Shown: positions 1 to 6,579 of the stretch, piece after piece | Layout: every line of letters starts with the position of its first letter | How positions within the stretch are numbered: position 1 is the stretch's first letter | DNA from: Hyphomicrobiales bacterium | GTDB lineage: Bacteria > Pseudomonadota > Alphaproteobacteria > Rhizobiales > Xanthobacteraceae | Assembly (NCBI GenBank): GCA_009377755.1 | Contig: WHTM01000024.1 | Location: forward strand, 1 to 64,000 | Direction: 5' to 3' | DNA length: 64,000 nt | Position numbers and translations under genes: made by a program | The notes under the pieces: model-generated | The model's input: the letters and a program-made list of their open reading frames with translations, nothing else | Told to the model about the DNA's origin: nothing | Database searches by the model: none

Positions 1-162
1 CGTCAATCAAAACGCTTGCCAAGACGGCGGCCAGCGTCAATCATCACCGCACACGGCTGCCTCGTCTCATCCAGATTGCCGCGCCGTTCTCATCCTGATT
101 GTCGCGCTATACCGGGTACCCCTGTCCCTTTTTCCGTTCCCCGAAAGGGGAATGGAGCGCCC

Positions 163-188
163 CCGATCTCGGGTCTACCCGAGATCGG
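163..188. repeat. Perfect palindrome, 12-bp arms
   Basis: CCGATCTCGGGT, a 2-base spacer, then ACCCGAGATCGG. It sits 13 bp from a second palindrome of the same design (202-227), which suggests both belong to one mobile or amplified intergenic repeat family. Confidence 0.8.
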
Positions 189-201
189 CACAATGAGAGT
201 G

Positions 202-227
202 CACAAGTCGGGTGAACCCGACTTGTG
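202..227. repeat. Perfect palindrome, 12-bp arms (AAGTCGGGT type)
   Basis: CACAAGTCGGGT, spacer GA, then ACCCGACTTGTG. The core AAGTCGG...CCGACTT reappears in two palindromes inside the repeat at 28810-29000, so this is a dispersed element and not a local operator. Confidence 0.8.
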
Positions 228-574
228 TTAGGCGCCAGGGGGTTTGCGAGACCCCCTTTGGGCGCCCCTTGCGATCGGGGTCGCCCACGCGCCGACGCGG
301 ATGGGTTTGCGAGGCCCATCCGGAGGCGCGCGAACCTGCAGCGGCAAGGTTGCGAGGCTTGCCGTCCGGTCCAGCGCCTCCCGGCGCTCCACCGCCGATC
401 CGGGCGAACCCGGGCATCGGCAGACGGCGGCAATATGTGGCCGCCGCTCCCACCCGCCGCTGACGCCGATCGGACGGCAGCGACGGGACGGGATGAGGTC
501 CTATGGCGCAGGATTGTGGTGGAAATAAGATAGTATTCCTAGATTTACCAATTCCGTTTTGTGGAGGCTTCCTG

Positions 575-634
575 ATGATCCGGTTCTTCGGAACGCGCGC
601 CGAGTACGATGCAATCGACGCGGAGACGGTATAG
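575..634 (+). pseudogene. Truncated HigB-type toxin, C-terminal remnant
   Basis: A 19-codon frame reads MIRFFGTRAEYDAIDAETV and stops with TAG. From family knowledge this matches the last strand and tail of HigB/RelE-type mRNA interferases (pattern I-R-F-x-G-T-x-x-E-Y-D-x-I-D-A-x-T). The rest of a roughly 95-residue toxin is missing: the sequence upstream does not continue the fold in any frame. It ends directly against the GTG that would start the antitoxin, which is the toxin-first order of higBA loci. I infer a dead toxin. A GGAGG at 562-566 might still drive translation of the 19-mer. Confidence 0.6.
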
Positions 635-1000
635 TGGACGCAACATTGATCGTGGTCGACAGCGACGCGGAGCTTGCCCGCGCGCTCAAGTCCCTTGAAT
701 CCATGATGAGCTCGGACGACCCGGCCACCATGCGCGGACCACGGCCCAGGCGCGCTTGATCGTCGCTTATGAGGAAGCAAATGGCCGCGCCGGACGCCAC
801 GTACGGCGGACATCATTCGCTACCTCATGGACCAGCACGGCTGACATGGTCCCGTGAGCGAGGTGTTGCGTGGCAAGAAGGGTTTGAGCATGACGATGGT
901 GCAGCGGCTGCGCGCGCTCTTCCGCGTGCCGGCGGATGTGCTGCTGCCGCCGGTAGGGACGGCGAAGCCGCGGCGGGTGGCGAAACGGAAGGCGGCGTGA
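635..1000 (+). pseudogene. Decayed HigA-type HTH antitoxin
   Basis: Starting at GTG 635 the frame reads VDATLIVVDSDAELARAL and continues through SDDPATMRG, then shifts. A second frame gives AQARLIVAYEEANGRAG, a third gives TADIIRYLMDQHG followed by TGA, and after a small deletion SEVLRGKKGLSMTMVQRL and FRVPADVLLPP run to the stop at 998-1000. The pieces are collinear with HigA-family antitoxins of about 120 residues. The segment LRGKKGLSMTMVQRL is the usual DNA-binding helix-turn-helix end. At least two frameshifts, an in-frame stop and a deletion within the HTH make a functional product very unlikely. No alternative intact antitoxin is present nearby. Confidence 0.75.
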
Positions 1001-1008
1001 AAAGAAAA

Positions 1009-1092
1009 GTAGGGTGGGTTGAGCGGAGCGAAACCCACCATGGGCGCATCGATTGTCGCGATGGGTTTCGCTTTACGCTCAACCCATCCTAC
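1009..1092. repeat. Imperfect inverted repeat (gtagggtgggttgagc type)
   Basis: The left end gtagggtgggttgagcggagcg is matched inverted by cgctcaacccatcctac at the right end, with further pairing of gcgaaacccac and gtgggtttcgc-like segments. The left-arm motif recurs at 1866, so this is a dispersed intergenic element. Confidence 0.7.
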
Positions 1093-1130
1093 AAAGTATG
1101 CTGCTCGGTGCTGACACGAGGGGGCGTCCA

Positions 1131-1850
1131 TTGGCCAATACTCCGACTTTCTCCGGAGGTCCGGTCGATGCCGGGCTGATCGAGGACCTGGTGGCCGCGA
1201 GCCGCATTCTGGCGCACTACGGCGTGCTCGATGCCTGGGGCCATGTGAGCATCCGGCATCCCGCAAATCCCGAACGCTATCTGCTGTCGCGTGCGCGGGC
1301 GCCCGCGCTGGTGTCGGCCGAGGACATCATGGAATTCGACCTGGATTCCAATCCGATCGATCAGCGCGACCGCCGCGTGTTTCTTGAGCGCTTCATCCAT
1401 GGTCAAGCCTACCGGGCAAGGCCGGACGTCAACGCCGTCGTGCACAGCCATTCGCCCACCATGATCCCGTTCAGCGTCACCGGCGAGCCGCTGAAGGCGC
1501 TCTCCCACATCGCCTCGTTTCTGGTGAAGGAAGTACCGGTGTGGGAAGTCCGCGATGCCGGCATCACGCAGGGGCTTCTGGTGACCAGCAACGTTCAGGG
1601 GCGCTCGCTGGCGGAAAAGCTCGGGGACGGGCCGGTCGCGCTGATGCGCGGGCACGGCAACGTCGTGGTCGCTCCCGATATCAAGCGCGTCGTGCATCGC
1701 GCCCTCTACACCGAGGTCAATGCCCAGCAGCTCGTCACGGCGCTGTCGTTCAAGCGCCCGATCACCTTCATCTCGCCGGACGAGGCGCAGGACCCGAAGC
1801 GGCTCGATGATTCCTGGGAGGTGTGGAAGGTCGAGGCGATGGGGGAGTAG
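1131..1850 (+). CDS. Class II aldolase/adducin family protein
   Basis: This 239-residue protein belongs to the L-fuculose-phosphate aldolase/adducin-head family, zinc-dependent enzymes that cleave or epimerise sugar phosphates or decarboxylate related acids. The motif GVLDAWGHVSIRHP near the N-terminus, AVVHSHSP with two metal-binding histidines, and MRGHGNVVV with a further histidine are the expected zinc-site motifs. I chose the TTG at 1131 because GAGGGGG precedes it at good spacing; an in-frame ATG at 1098 lacks a ribosome site and lies next to the repeat. It stands alone between two repeats with no sugar kinase beside it. Substrate is unknown; in Rhizobiales such proteins often occur in aromatic or ketone degradation regions. 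Confidence 0.85.
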   Translation: MANTPTFSGGPVDAGLIEDLVAASRILAHYGVLDAWGHVSIRHPANPERYLLSRARAPALVSAEDIMEFDLDSNPIDQRDRRVFLERFIHGQAYRARPDVNAVVHSHSPTMIPFSVTGEPLKALSHIASFLVKEVPVWEVRDAGITQGLLVTSNVQGRSLAEKLGDGPVALMRGHGNVVVAPDIKRVVHRALYTEVNAQQLVTALSFKRPITFISPDEAQDPKRLDDSWEVWKVEAMGE

Positions 1851-1865
1851 GTGGTGGGGACGGTC

Positions 1866-2020
1866 GTAGGGTGGGTTGAGCGAAGCGAACACCGACCTTG
1901 CTCGGCCTCATGCTGAGGAGCATCGCGAAGCGATGCGTCTCGAAGCATGGGCGGCGAACACGGTGGCCGCCTCAATCCTTCGAGACGCGCACTGCGTGCG
2001 CTCCTCAGGATGAGGCGGGG
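1866..2020. repeat. Composite intergenic repeat
   Basis: It begins with the gtagggtgggttgagcgaagcg motif seen at 1009 and is followed by cctcatgctgaggagcatcgcgaagcgatgcgtctcgaag, which pairs with cttcgagacgcgcactgcgtgcgctcctcaggatgagg in inverted orientation. This gives a long imperfect hairpin typical of Bradyrhizobium-type intergenic spacers. Confidence 0.7.
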
Positions 2021-2067
2021 AGAGGCCGGCGCCTGTTGCAATGCTCGGTCAGCGGAAAGGGATGGAC

Positions 2068-2295
2068 ATGAGCGAATCCGTTGAGGTTAAGCTCACAAGT
2101 GACGAAGCCTTGGTCTTATTCGAGTGGTTAGCCCAGCTCGATTCGGCGGTCGCTAGCTTGGATGCTAATTCTGCGGAGCAAAAGGTGCTTTGGAAGATTG
2201 AAGCGCAACTTGAGAGAACTTTGGTTGAACCACTCGCACCTAACTATGAGCTTCTTCTAAAGGAAGCCCGGCGGAGAATTTTGGGAGCAACGTAG
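2068..2295 (+). CDS. Small conserved-looking hypothetical protein
   Basis: The product has 75 residues, begins MSESVEVKLTSDEALVLFEW and is rich in Glu, Leu and Ala with a helical, soluble character. I do not recognise a functional family. The ATG at 2068 is favoured because GGAAAGG lies 7 bases upstream; the ATG at 2062 is too close to it. Codon use is visibly less GC-biased than the neighbours (ttg, agt, gct, aat are frequent), which could indicate transfer or weak expression. It is monocistronic, sits after a repeat and is convergent with pyrC. Confidence 0.65.
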   Translation: MSESVEVKLTSDEALVLFEWLAQLDSAVASLDANSAEQKVLWKIEAQLERTLVEPLAPNYELLLKEARRRILGAT

Positions 2296-2307
2296 AGGAC
2301 AGTTCAA

Positions 2308-3351
2308 TCAGGCGACCACCCCCCACGCCATCCTCTCCCCCCCGTGATGCACCAGGGCCCGCTCGTCCGGCCCCGGCACCACAATCTCCTCCGGCGCGGT
2401 CCACTCCTGCTTCTCCAGCGTGATCGTGCCTTCGTTTGGCAGCATGCCGTAGTGCATCGCGCCGTTGAGCGAGGCGAAGGCTTCGAGCTTGTCGAGCGCG
2501 CCTTCTTCCTCGAACACCTTGGCGTACACCGCCAGTGCCACCGGCGCGTTGAAGATGCCGGGGATGCCGTTGACCGACACTTTGCTTTTGAACGGATGTG
2601 GCGCAGAGTCCGTGCCGAGGAAGTAGCAGGCCTCGCCCGAGGTCGCCGCCTTGCGCAGCGCCTGGCGGTCAGCCTCGGTCTTGATCACCGGCATCACGTA
2701 CATGTAGGGCTTGAGGCCTGAGCCGAGCCAGTCGGTGCGCGTGAGCTCCAGGTGATACGGCGTGATCGTGCCGCCGACCTGCGGTGCGTGCGCGCGCACG
2801 AACTCGGCGCCCGTCTTCGACGACAGGTGCTCGAGGATGAACTTGAGCCCTGGGAACTGGCGCGTCCACGGCTTCAGCACGCGCTCGCAGAACACCACCT
2901 CGCGGTCGAAAATGTCGACGTCGGCGTCGGTCACCTCGCCGTGCATCAGGAAGCGCATGCCGATCTTCTCCATGCGCTCCAGCACGCGCACGATCTTGCG
3001 GAAATCGGTGACGCCGGCGGCGGAATTGGTGGTGGCGTTCGCCGGGTAGAGCTTCGCGCCGGTGAACACGCCCTCCTTGAAGCCGCGCTCGACATCGTCG
3101 GGATCGGTGTCGTCGGTGAGGTAGCAGGTGATGAGCGGCTGGAACGTCGAGCCTTGCGGCAGCGCGGTCATCACGCGCGCGCGATAAGCAATGCCGTCGG
3201 CGGTGGTGCGCACCGGCGGGATCAGGTTCGGCATCAGAATCGCGCGGCCGAAATGCGCGGCGGTGTAGGGCAGCACGGCCTTGAGCATCTCGCCGTCGCG
3301 CATGTGGCAGTGCCAGTCGTCGGGCTTGCGGATGGTGATGCGGGTGGTCAT
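2308..3351 (-). CDS. pyrC: Dihydroorotase (PyrC)
   Basis: The enzyme cyclises N-carbamoyl-L-aspartate to dihydroorotate in cytosolic pyrimidine synthesis. At 347 residues it has the size of the E. coli PyrC class. The binuclear zinc site is complete: H14 and H16 (DDWHCHMRDG), the carbamylated lysine K100 (TGAKLYPAN), H137 (LMHGE), H175 (ILEHLSS) and catalytic D248 (GTDSAPH). I placed the start at ATG 3351, which gives the usual MTTRITIRKPDDWH N-terminus; a longer frame to 3429 runs into the neighbouring repeat. It is not in an operon with other pyr genes here. Confidence 0.95.
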   Translation of the reverse strand: MTTRITIRKPDDWHCHMRDGEMLKAVLPYTAAHFGRAILMPNLIPPVRTTADGIAYRARVMTALPQGSTFQPLITCYLTDDTDPDDVERGFKEGVFTGAKLYPANATTNSAAGVTDFRKIVRVLERMEKIGMRFLMHGEVTDADVDIFDREVVFCERVLKPWTRQFPGLKFILEHLSSKTGAEFVRAHAPQVGGTITPYHLELTRTDWLGSGLKPYMYVMPVIKTEADRQALRKAATSGEACYFLGTDSAPHPFKSKVSVNGIPGIFNAPVALAVYAKVFEEEGALDKLEAFASLNGAMHYGMLPNEGTITLEKQEWTAPEEIVVPGPDERALVHHGGERMAWGVVA

Positions 3352-3396
3352 GGGCTGAGCTCGCTGGTTTTCTCCGAACGAACGGCAAACTCCGTT

Positions 3397-3544
3397 ACCC
3401 TCCCCTGGAGGGGGAGGGTCGGTGAGCATCGAGCTACGCGAGATGCGAACCGGGGTGGGGTGAACCTTGGTTCGCTTCGCGATTCACCCCACCCCGGCTC
3501 GCGACTTCGTCGCTTGCCGACCCTCCCCCTCCAGGGGAGGGTGG
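3397..3544. repeat. Long inverted repeat (ccctcccctggagggggaggg)
   Basis: Arms accctcccctggagggggagggtcgg and ccgaccctccccctccaggggagggt flank inner arms ccggggtggggtga / tcaccccaccccgg. The structure fills the spacer between the 3' end of the TcuA-like gene and the pyrC start. It is a common rhizobial intergenic element that could fold into a stable RNA hairpin on either strand. Confidence 0.85.
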
Positions 3545-3572
3545 GAGCAAGCGGCGCGTCTATTAGCTCAGC

Positions 3573-5063
3573 TCACGCATTCCCAGCTCTTGCCGCGCCG
3601 GCACCGGCGATGCGGCCGAAGACGGCGCCCGACATCAGCCCGGTGCCGCCGGGATAGTTGAAGTAGAAGATGCCGCCGACCAGTTCGCCCGCCGCGTACA
3701 GCCCCGGGATCGGGTTCATGTCGCCGTCGATCACCTGGCCGGTGTCCGGATCGATGCGCACGCCGCCGAAGGTGAAGGAGACCCCGCAGCCGACCTGATA
3801 GGCCTCGAACGGCGGCTCGTCGATGGTGTTCGCCCAGTTCGACTTGTTGATCGGCAGCCCCACCGTGCAGCGGCCATCCTTGACGTTGGGATTGAACTTG
3901 ACGTCCTGCTTCACGGCCACGTTGTATTTCTTGATCTCTTCCAGGAAGCCTTGCGGATCGACGCCTTCGAGCTTGTGCGCGAACTCCTCGAGCGTATTGG
4001 CGGACACCTTGCTCACGCGCTTGATGCGGTACTCGTCGCGTAGCATCGGTACAATCTTTCCGTCGAACACCTGCCAGGCGAAATTGTTCGGCTGGCGCAG
4101 CACCACGGCGCCGTATTTCGCATAGGTGTAGTTGCGGAAGTCGGCGCCCTCGTCGACGAAGCGCTTGCCCGTGGCGTTGACCATGATGCCCCAGGGATAC
4201 GAGTGCTTCTGGAAATTGTCGCCGACGGTGAGATCGCCGAACTCCGGCGCGTTGTAGTCCCACTGCACCGCGTGCGAGCCCGACCAGTTGCCATAGGACG
4301 AGGCGCCGATCGCGAGCGCCATGGTGATACCGTCGCCGGTGTTGTAGGAGGTGCCGCGCACCTTCGCGAGCTCCCAGCCGGGACCGAGATAGCGCGTGCG
4401 CATCTCCGCGTTCGACTCGAATCCGCCGCAGGCGATCACCACCGATTTGGCCTTGACCTCTTCGATCGCGCCGTGAGCCTTGACCTTGAGGCCGTGCACA
4501 ACATGGCCGTCGTAGATGAGCGACACCGCACGCACGCCGTAGCGGATCTCGATGCCGAGCTTCTCGCTAAGCTTGAGGTGCTGCTCGACCAGGCCCGGCC
4601 CGCCGCCGGTGGATTCGACCGTGAGCCCGCCCCAGAACTTGAACTTGCCGTCGATCAGATAGGCCTGCCTGCCCCAGATCGGGTTGAACCTCATGCCCTT
4701 GCCGTGCAGCCAGCGCATCGTGTCGCGCGAGCGGCCGACCAGCCGCTCGCACAGCTCGCCGTCGGTGCGGTAGTTGGTGACGCGGAACATGTCGTCGAAG
4801 AACTGGTCGGTGGTGTAGGTGCCGAAGTCCGAGCGGTCGATCTCGGCCTGCGTCATGTCCGGCATGATCGCCTTGAGGTCGTCGACGCCGTCGTAGACGC
4901 AGCGGAAGGCGCCGGCGGTGAAACGCGAATTACCGCCCATCAGTTCCTGCGGCGCCCGCTCCAGCATCAGCACCTTGGCGCCCTTTTCGCGCGCCGCCAG
5001 CGCCGCACAGAACGCCGCATTGCCGGCGCCGATCACCACCACGTCCCACACGCTCTCCGCCAC
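3573..5063 (-). CDS. FAD-dependent tricarballylate dehydrogenase TcuA-like
   Basis: This 496-residue flavoprotein belongs to the fumarate reductase/succinate dehydrogenase flavoprotein superfamily and most resembles TcuA, which oxidises tricarballylate to cis-aconitate. The N-terminus VWDVVVIGAGNAAFCAA is the dinucleotide-binding fold, followed by GGNSRFTAGAFR. The C-terminal FTFGGVRIDPDTGQV and PGLYAAGELVGGIFYFNYPGGTG segments are the conserved FAD/substrate elements of this family. No TcuB-type ferredoxin/cytochrome partner or TcuC transporter lies nearby, so the electron acceptor is unknown and the substrate may be a different dicarboxylate or steroid. It is divergent from the CoxG-like gene, with 156 bp between their start codons. 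Confidence 0.85.
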   Translation of the reverse strand: MAESVWDVVVIGAGNAAFCAALAAREKGAKVLMLERAPQELMGGNSRFTAGAFRCVYDGVDDLKAIMPDMTQAEIDRSDFGTYTTDQFFDDMFRVTNYRTDGELCERLVGRSRDTMRWLHGKGMRFNPIWGRQAYLIDGKFKFWGGLTVESTGGGPGLVEQHLKLSEKLGIEIRYGVRAVSLIYDGHVVHGLKVKAHGAIEEVKAKSVVIACGGFESNAEMRTRYLGPGWELAKVRGTSYNTGDGITMALAIGASSYGNWSGSHAVQWDYNAPEFGDLTVGDNFQKHSYPWGIMVNATGKRFVDEGADFRNYTYAKYGAVVLRQPNNFAWQVFDGKIVPMLRDEYRIKRVSKVSANTLEEFAHKLEGVDPQGFLEEIKKYNVAVKQDVKFNPNVKDGRCTVGLPINKSNWANTIDEPPFEAYQVGCGVSFTFGGVRIDPDTGQVIDGDMNPIPGLYAAGELVGGIFYFNYPGGTGLMSGAVFGRIAGAGAARAGNA

Positions 5064-5219
5064 CCTGCCGTCTCCCGCTGTTGCGCAATGCCGCTGCCCG
5101 CGGTGGTAGCGGAAACGGGGGCGGCGGTCCAGAAACGGGGTTGCGTGGATCGCGGCGTTCGGTCGATATCGGTCCGGTCAATGAGCGGCGAACGTGCCGC
5201 GGGCGCGAGGGTCTGGTTG

Positions 5220-5816
5220 ATGCAGTTTGACAATTCGTTCGACATTCCGCTGCCGCCCGCCGAGGCCTGGCCACTACTTATGGATATCGAGCGGATCGCG
5301 CCGTGCATGCCGGGGGCGGAACTGACCGGAGTGGTCGACAAGAACACCTACAAAGGCCAGATCTCGGTGCGGCTCGGCCCGGTGGCGCTCACCTTCGCAG
5401 GGCTGGTCGTGTTTGAGGCGATCAATGCGGACACCCATACGGCGCGGGTGCGGGCGCAGGGCACCGACGCCAAGGGCCGCGGCGGCGCGCAGGCGGCCAC
5501 CTCGTTCCGCCTGGAGCCCGCGCCGGCCGGGACGACGGTGATGGTGCATACCGACCTCACCTTATCGGGCTCGGTGGCGCAATATGGCCGCGGCGTCGGC
5601 GTGGTGCAGGCCACCGCCGCGCAGCTCATGACGCAGTTCGCGGACTCGCTGAAGGCGCAGCTTGCGTCGCGCGCCGGCGGTGCAATGGTTGATGAGGGGA
5701 GGGAGACGCCGCCTGCGCCCGCTGCCGCGAAGCCGATCTCCGGGTTCCCGCTGCTGATGCGGGTGATCTGGGCGTCGATCGTCAGGATGCTGCCGGGGCG
5801 GCCGCCGCGATCCTAA
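5220..5816 (+). CDS. CoxG/SRPBCC family protein (carbon monoxide dehydrogenase subunit G-like)
   Basis: The 198-residue product starts MQFDNSFDIPLPPAEAWPLLMD and contains CMPGAELTG, YKGQISVRLGPV and SVAQYGRGVG, which are hallmarks of the CoxG family within the START/SRPBCC fold. CoxG itself anchors CO dehydrogenase to the membrane. Here the last 40 residues carry a hydrophobic stretch (FPLLMRVIWASIVRML), compatible with membrane association. No coxMSL or other molybdenum hydroxylase genes occur in the window, so a direct CO-oxidation role is not supported. The gene overlaps the convergent tetR-type gene by 4 bp at its end. Confidence 0.8.
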   Translation: MQFDNSFDIPLPPAEAWPLLMDIERIAPCMPGAELTGVVDKNTYKGQISVRLGPVALTFAGLVVFEAINADTHTARVRAQGTDAKGRGGAQAATSFRLEPAPAGTTVMVHTDLTLSGSVAQYGRGVGVVQATAAQLMTQFADSLKAQLASRAGGAMVDEGRETPPAPAAAKPISGFPLLMRVIWASIVRMLPGRPPRS

Positions 5817-6505
5817 TGCCGGACGGTGCGGGCCGGTGTCCGGGGCCGGGCTGGAGGCTTCGTCGTTCCGACGGAGGTTGCGTGCGCCGCGAAGCCATGG
5901 AACGCGCCGGTGAGGAACGGCATGGCGCAGTCGTAGGCCCGCTCGAGGTCGCGGCTGGTGAACTTGCCGCCGGAGACGATGTCGAGCAGTTCGTTCGCCG
6001 CGAAAATCCCGACCATGACCGAGACCATGTGGACGTAGCCGCGCGCCGCCAGTTCGCGCGTCAGGCGCGGCTCGGCCTTGACCAGCGCATCGATGAAGCG
6101 GTTTGCGAGCTCGCCGAACTGGTTGGTGATCAGCGTGCACCAGCGGTGCGACTGGCCGGTCTCCGCGATCAACTTGCCGTAGCTGCGCCAGCCGGCACCG
6201 CCGCGCAGCGTCAGTTCGAGATAGGGGCGCAGAAACGCGCCGAGTACCGCCTCGACCGTCGCGGGCGACATCTTCCCGACCGCGGAAAGAGCTTCGCGCC
6301 GGCGCGCATTCAACTCTTCGGCGCGCCGGGCGATCACCGCCTCGAACAGCTTCTCCTTGGTTCCGAAGTGATAGTTGATCAGTCCCAGCGGAACGCCGGC
6401 GCCGTCGGCGACGTGGCGCATCGAGACCGTGTCGTAGCCCGCGTCGGCAAAGCGCGCTTCCGCCGCATCGAGAATTGTTTCTTTGGTGTACTCCGCTTTT
6501 CCCAT
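5813..6505 (-). CDS. TetR/AcrR family transcriptional regulator
   Basis: At 230 residues this is a typical TetR-family repressor. The N-terminal helix-turn-helix is visible in ILDAAEARFADAGYDTVSMR and VPLGLINYHFGTKEKLFEAV; the rest is the variable ligand-binding helical domain. The start at ATG 6505 gives the usual MGKAEYTKETI lead; a longer frame reaches back into the operator. It is divergent from the HyuA-like gene, with a clear palindromic operator in the shared spacer, so I infer autoregulation and control of the downstream catabolic operon. The inducer is unknown. Confidence 0.9.
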   Translation of the reverse strand: MGKAEYTKETILDAAEARFADAGYDTVSMRHVADGAGVPLGLINYHFGTKEKLFEAVIARRAEELNARRREALSAVGKMSPATVEAVLGAFLRPYLELTLRGGAGWRSYGKLIAETGQSHRWCTLITNQFGELANRFIDALVKAEPRLTRELAARGYVHMVSVMVGIFAANELLDIVSGGKFTSRDLERAYDCAMPFLTGAFHGFAAHATSVGTTKPPARPRTPARTVRH

Positions 6506-6517
6506 TCCTGACGGCCA

Positions 6518-6551
6518 TTGACAGAGAATTGAACAAGTGTTCAATTATACT
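6518..6551 (+). promoter_or_regulatory. Putative promoter of the hyuA-type operon
   Basis: A perfect TTGACA lies at 6518-6523. TTCAAT at 6540-6545 is 16 bases downstream and could be the -10; TATACT at 6546-6551 is a better hexamer but 22 bases away. The TetR operator at 6528-6545 covers the spacer and the first -10 candidate, so repressor binding would block polymerase. Confidence 0.45.
6528..6545. promoter_or_regulatory. Palindromic operator for the adjacent TetR regulator
   Basis: ATTGAACA, spacer AG, then TGTTCAAT: perfect 8-bp arms in an 18-bp site of the size usual for TetR-family repressors. It is centred in the 74-bp spacer between the two divergent start codons and overlaps both candidate promoters. 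Confidence 0.75.
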
Positions 6552-6572
6552 GAAGCTTGACGCCCAGGGCAA
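6544..6572 (-). promoter_or_regulatory. Putative promoter of the tetR-type gene
   Basis: On the minus strand TTGCCC (6567-6572) is followed after exactly 17 bases by a perfect TATAAT (6544-6549). The predicted start of transcription falls inside the operator at 6528-6545, consistent with autorepression. Confidence 0.55.
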
Positions 6573-6579
6573 CGGAATC

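Larger units (their letters stand above)
1..574. other. Non-coding left flank with palindromes
   Basis: I see no convincing gene here. Open frames on both strands overlap each other, lack family resemblance and look like GC-driven chance frames. The stretch holds two perfect palindromes (listed separately) and short GC-rich direct repeats such as gggtttgcgag recurring around 239-315. From about 500 the composition becomes less GC-rich and leads into the higBA remnant. Confidence 0.5.

Noticed and set aside
107-816. Minus-strand open frames across the left flank
   Set aside because: They run through palindromes and the higBA remnant, have Arg/Pro-rich translations with no family resemblance, and overlap other open frames.
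3397-3544. CRISPR-like or insertion-sequence end
   Set aside because: Only one inverted pair, no regular spacers, no transposase or target duplication; it is a common rhizobial intergenic repeat.
4203-5219. Long plus-strand frame opposite the TcuA-like gene
   Set aside because: It is antisense to a well-supported gene; only its 3' part (from 5220) is a real gene. The upstream translation is His/Asp/Arg-rich, as typical for antisense GC3 frames.
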